Shown piece by piece: positions 14,404-15,180 of a stretch of DNA of 15,180 nt; positions within the stretch are counted from its first letter, which is position 1, and the number at the start of each line of letters is the position of its first letter. The position numbers were made by a program, and so were the translations under genes. The stretch comes from DATBMY01 sp036554605. Lineage in GTDB: Bacteria; Acidobacteriota; Blastocatellia; UBA7656. Location: assembly GCA_036554605.1 (NCBI GenBank), contig DATBMY010000462.1:1-15180 (forward strand), read 5' to 3'. Under the pieces are notes generated by a model. That model was not told the DNA's origin. It saw nothing but the letters and a program-made list of their open reading frames with translations, and made no database searches.

Positions 14404-14472
14404 GGCAAGCGCCAGAGGCGAGCGCGGGCTCGGGATCGAGTCCGCCTCGCGAGGCGGCTTGCCCTTTTCTTT
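14404..14472 (+). terminator. Stem-loop plus T-rich tract after the tandem-YHS gene
   Basis: GGCAAGC (14404-14410) pairs with GCTTGCC (14457-14463), and the enclosed GC-rich segments (AGGCGAG on the left, CTCGCGAGGCGG on the right) can extend the stem. CTTTTCTTT (14464-14472) follows at once. The right half also holds a 16-base palindrome at 14442-14457. Because the cyclophilin ribosome binding site (GGAGG, 14473-14477) starts directly after the T-tract, this may act as an attenuator between the two genes. A TATAAA at 14390-14395 has no good -35 box. Confidence 0.55.
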
Positions 14473-14481
14473 GGAGGAGTG

Positions 14482-15177
14482 ATGAAGATTTCTAATAAAA
14501 GCGCGTCGAATCGTTTCGGACGCATGCTTTGCGCGATCTTTCTTTCGGCCGCGGCGGCGCTCGTGGCCGCTTGCGGTGACAGCGCCAACCAGAATGCTGG
14601 CAGGGCGAACGGCAATCAATCGGGCAATGGCAATCGGGCGGCGACAACCACAACTCAACCCGGTAATCAGAACGCCGCGCCCGTAAGCGCCGGCCCGAAC
14701 ACCATCGCGGTGATCAACACCGAAGTCGGCACGATCAAGGTAGAGCTGCTAAAGGATCAGGCCCCGCGCACAGCCGAAAATTTCCAGCAGCTCGCCGAAC
14801 GCGGCTACTACAACGGGACGATATTTCACCGCGTGGTCAGCGGGTTCATGATCCAGGGAGGCGACCCGCAAGGCACCGGCGTGGGAGGAGAGACGGCATC
14901 AGGCCAGCCGCTCCCGAACGAGATAAATCGCAGCTCGCCGCTATATCAGGGCGGCTATAAGCGCGGCCAGGTGGCGATGGCCAATAAGGGGAGACCCGAG
15001 ACCGGCGGCAGCCAGTTCTTTATCATGCACAAGGACACCCCGCTTCCGCCGAATTACACTATATTCGGCCGAGTGACGGAAGGTATGGACATCGTAGACA
15101 AAATAGCCTCAGCACCGGTAAACGGAGAACGGCCGGTAAAGCCGGTCAAGATGACCGGCGTGACGATTCAGAAATAG
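14482..15177 (+). CDS. Lipoprotein cyclophilin-type peptidyl-prolyl cis-trans isomerase
   Basis: 231 residues. It speeds up cis-trans isomerisation of peptide bonds before proline, here presumably at the membrane facing the periplasm. Residues 1-30 are a lipoprotein signal with lipobox LVAAC, so Cys31 would be lipidated. Residues 32-73 are an Asn/Gln/Gly/Thr-rich flexible linker. The cyclophilin domain spans about 74-231: VINTEVGTIKVELLKDQAPRTAENF, catalytic Arg117 in FHRVVSGFMIQGGDP (115-129), GSQFFIMHKDTP (176-187), and IFGRVTEGMDIVDKIA. The domain is of the shorter bacterial type and its active site looks complete. GGAGG at 14473-14477 is 4 bases before the ATG. A GTG immediately before the ATG is a less likely start. 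The stop is three bases from the window end. Confidence 0.96.
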   Translation: MKISNKSASNRFGRMLCAIFLSAAAALVAACGDSANQNAGRANGNQSGNGNRAATTTTQPGNQNAAPVSAGPNTIAVINTEVGTIKVELLKDQAPRTAENFQQLAERGYYNGTIFHRVVSGFMIQGGDPQGTGVGGETASGQPLPNEINRSSPLYQGGYKRGQVAMANKGRPETGGSQFFIMHKDTPLPPNYTIFGRVTEGMDIVDKIASAPVNGERPVKPVKMTGVTIQK

Positions 15178-15180
15178 CTG

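Overview
The window is a gene-dense stretch of bacterial chromosome, GC-rich by eye, with 13 protein-coding genes. Twelve lie on the + strand and one on the - strand. LptC/LptA- and LptB-type lipopolysaccharide export genes point to an LPS-bearing diderm. The gene order (LPS export, rpoN, hpf, rapZ, mannose-type EIIA) is the rpoN neighbourhood known from Proteobacteria and Acidobacteriota. Together with frequent ATA isoleucine codons and repeat-filled gaps, I infer an Acidobacteriota member, perhaps Blastocatellia-like. This is an inference; there is no rRNA or other marker in the window to confirm the taxon.

Layout. 22-1167 is a membrane-anchored ARPP-1/DUF6569-type protein. 1317-3026 is recJ (single-strand DNA exonuclease). 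3189-6452 holds an unusually long LptC-LptA-like fusion followed 15 bp later by lptB. 6573-8114 is rpoN (sigma-54), 8208-8741 is long-form hpf (ribosome hibernation), 8890-9765 is rapZ and 9788-10204 is a stand-alone PTS EIIA of the mannose family. 10244-12297 holds two peptide-transporter ATPases (oppD, oppF), convergent with a NYN-domain RNase-like gene at 12314-12982 (-). A 457-bp gap (12983-13439) contains a palindrome-rich element. It is followed by a small unrecognised secreted protein (13440-13823), a secreted tandem-YHS protein (13942-14340) with a good sigma-70-type promoter, and a lipoprotein cyclophilin (14482-15177).

How the genes fit together. lptCA-lptB would work with unlinked LptF/G and LptD. 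The rpoN-hpf-rapZ-EIIA block resembles the usual nitrogen/PTS signalling neighbourhood, but lacks hprK, ptsN, ptsH and ptsI here. RapZ has methionine at the Walker A lysine position. The opp ATPases have no permease or binding-protein genes beside them.

The most striking structure is outside the genes. Every gap of more than about 25 bp between the first gene and oppD carries tandem 7-bp units, mostly as two inverted arms that can fold back. The unit sequence changes from gap to gap while the 7-bp period stays. The coding content is otherwise mostly conserved core; I do not see a defence island, prophage, CRISPR array, insertion sequence or biosynthetic cluster.
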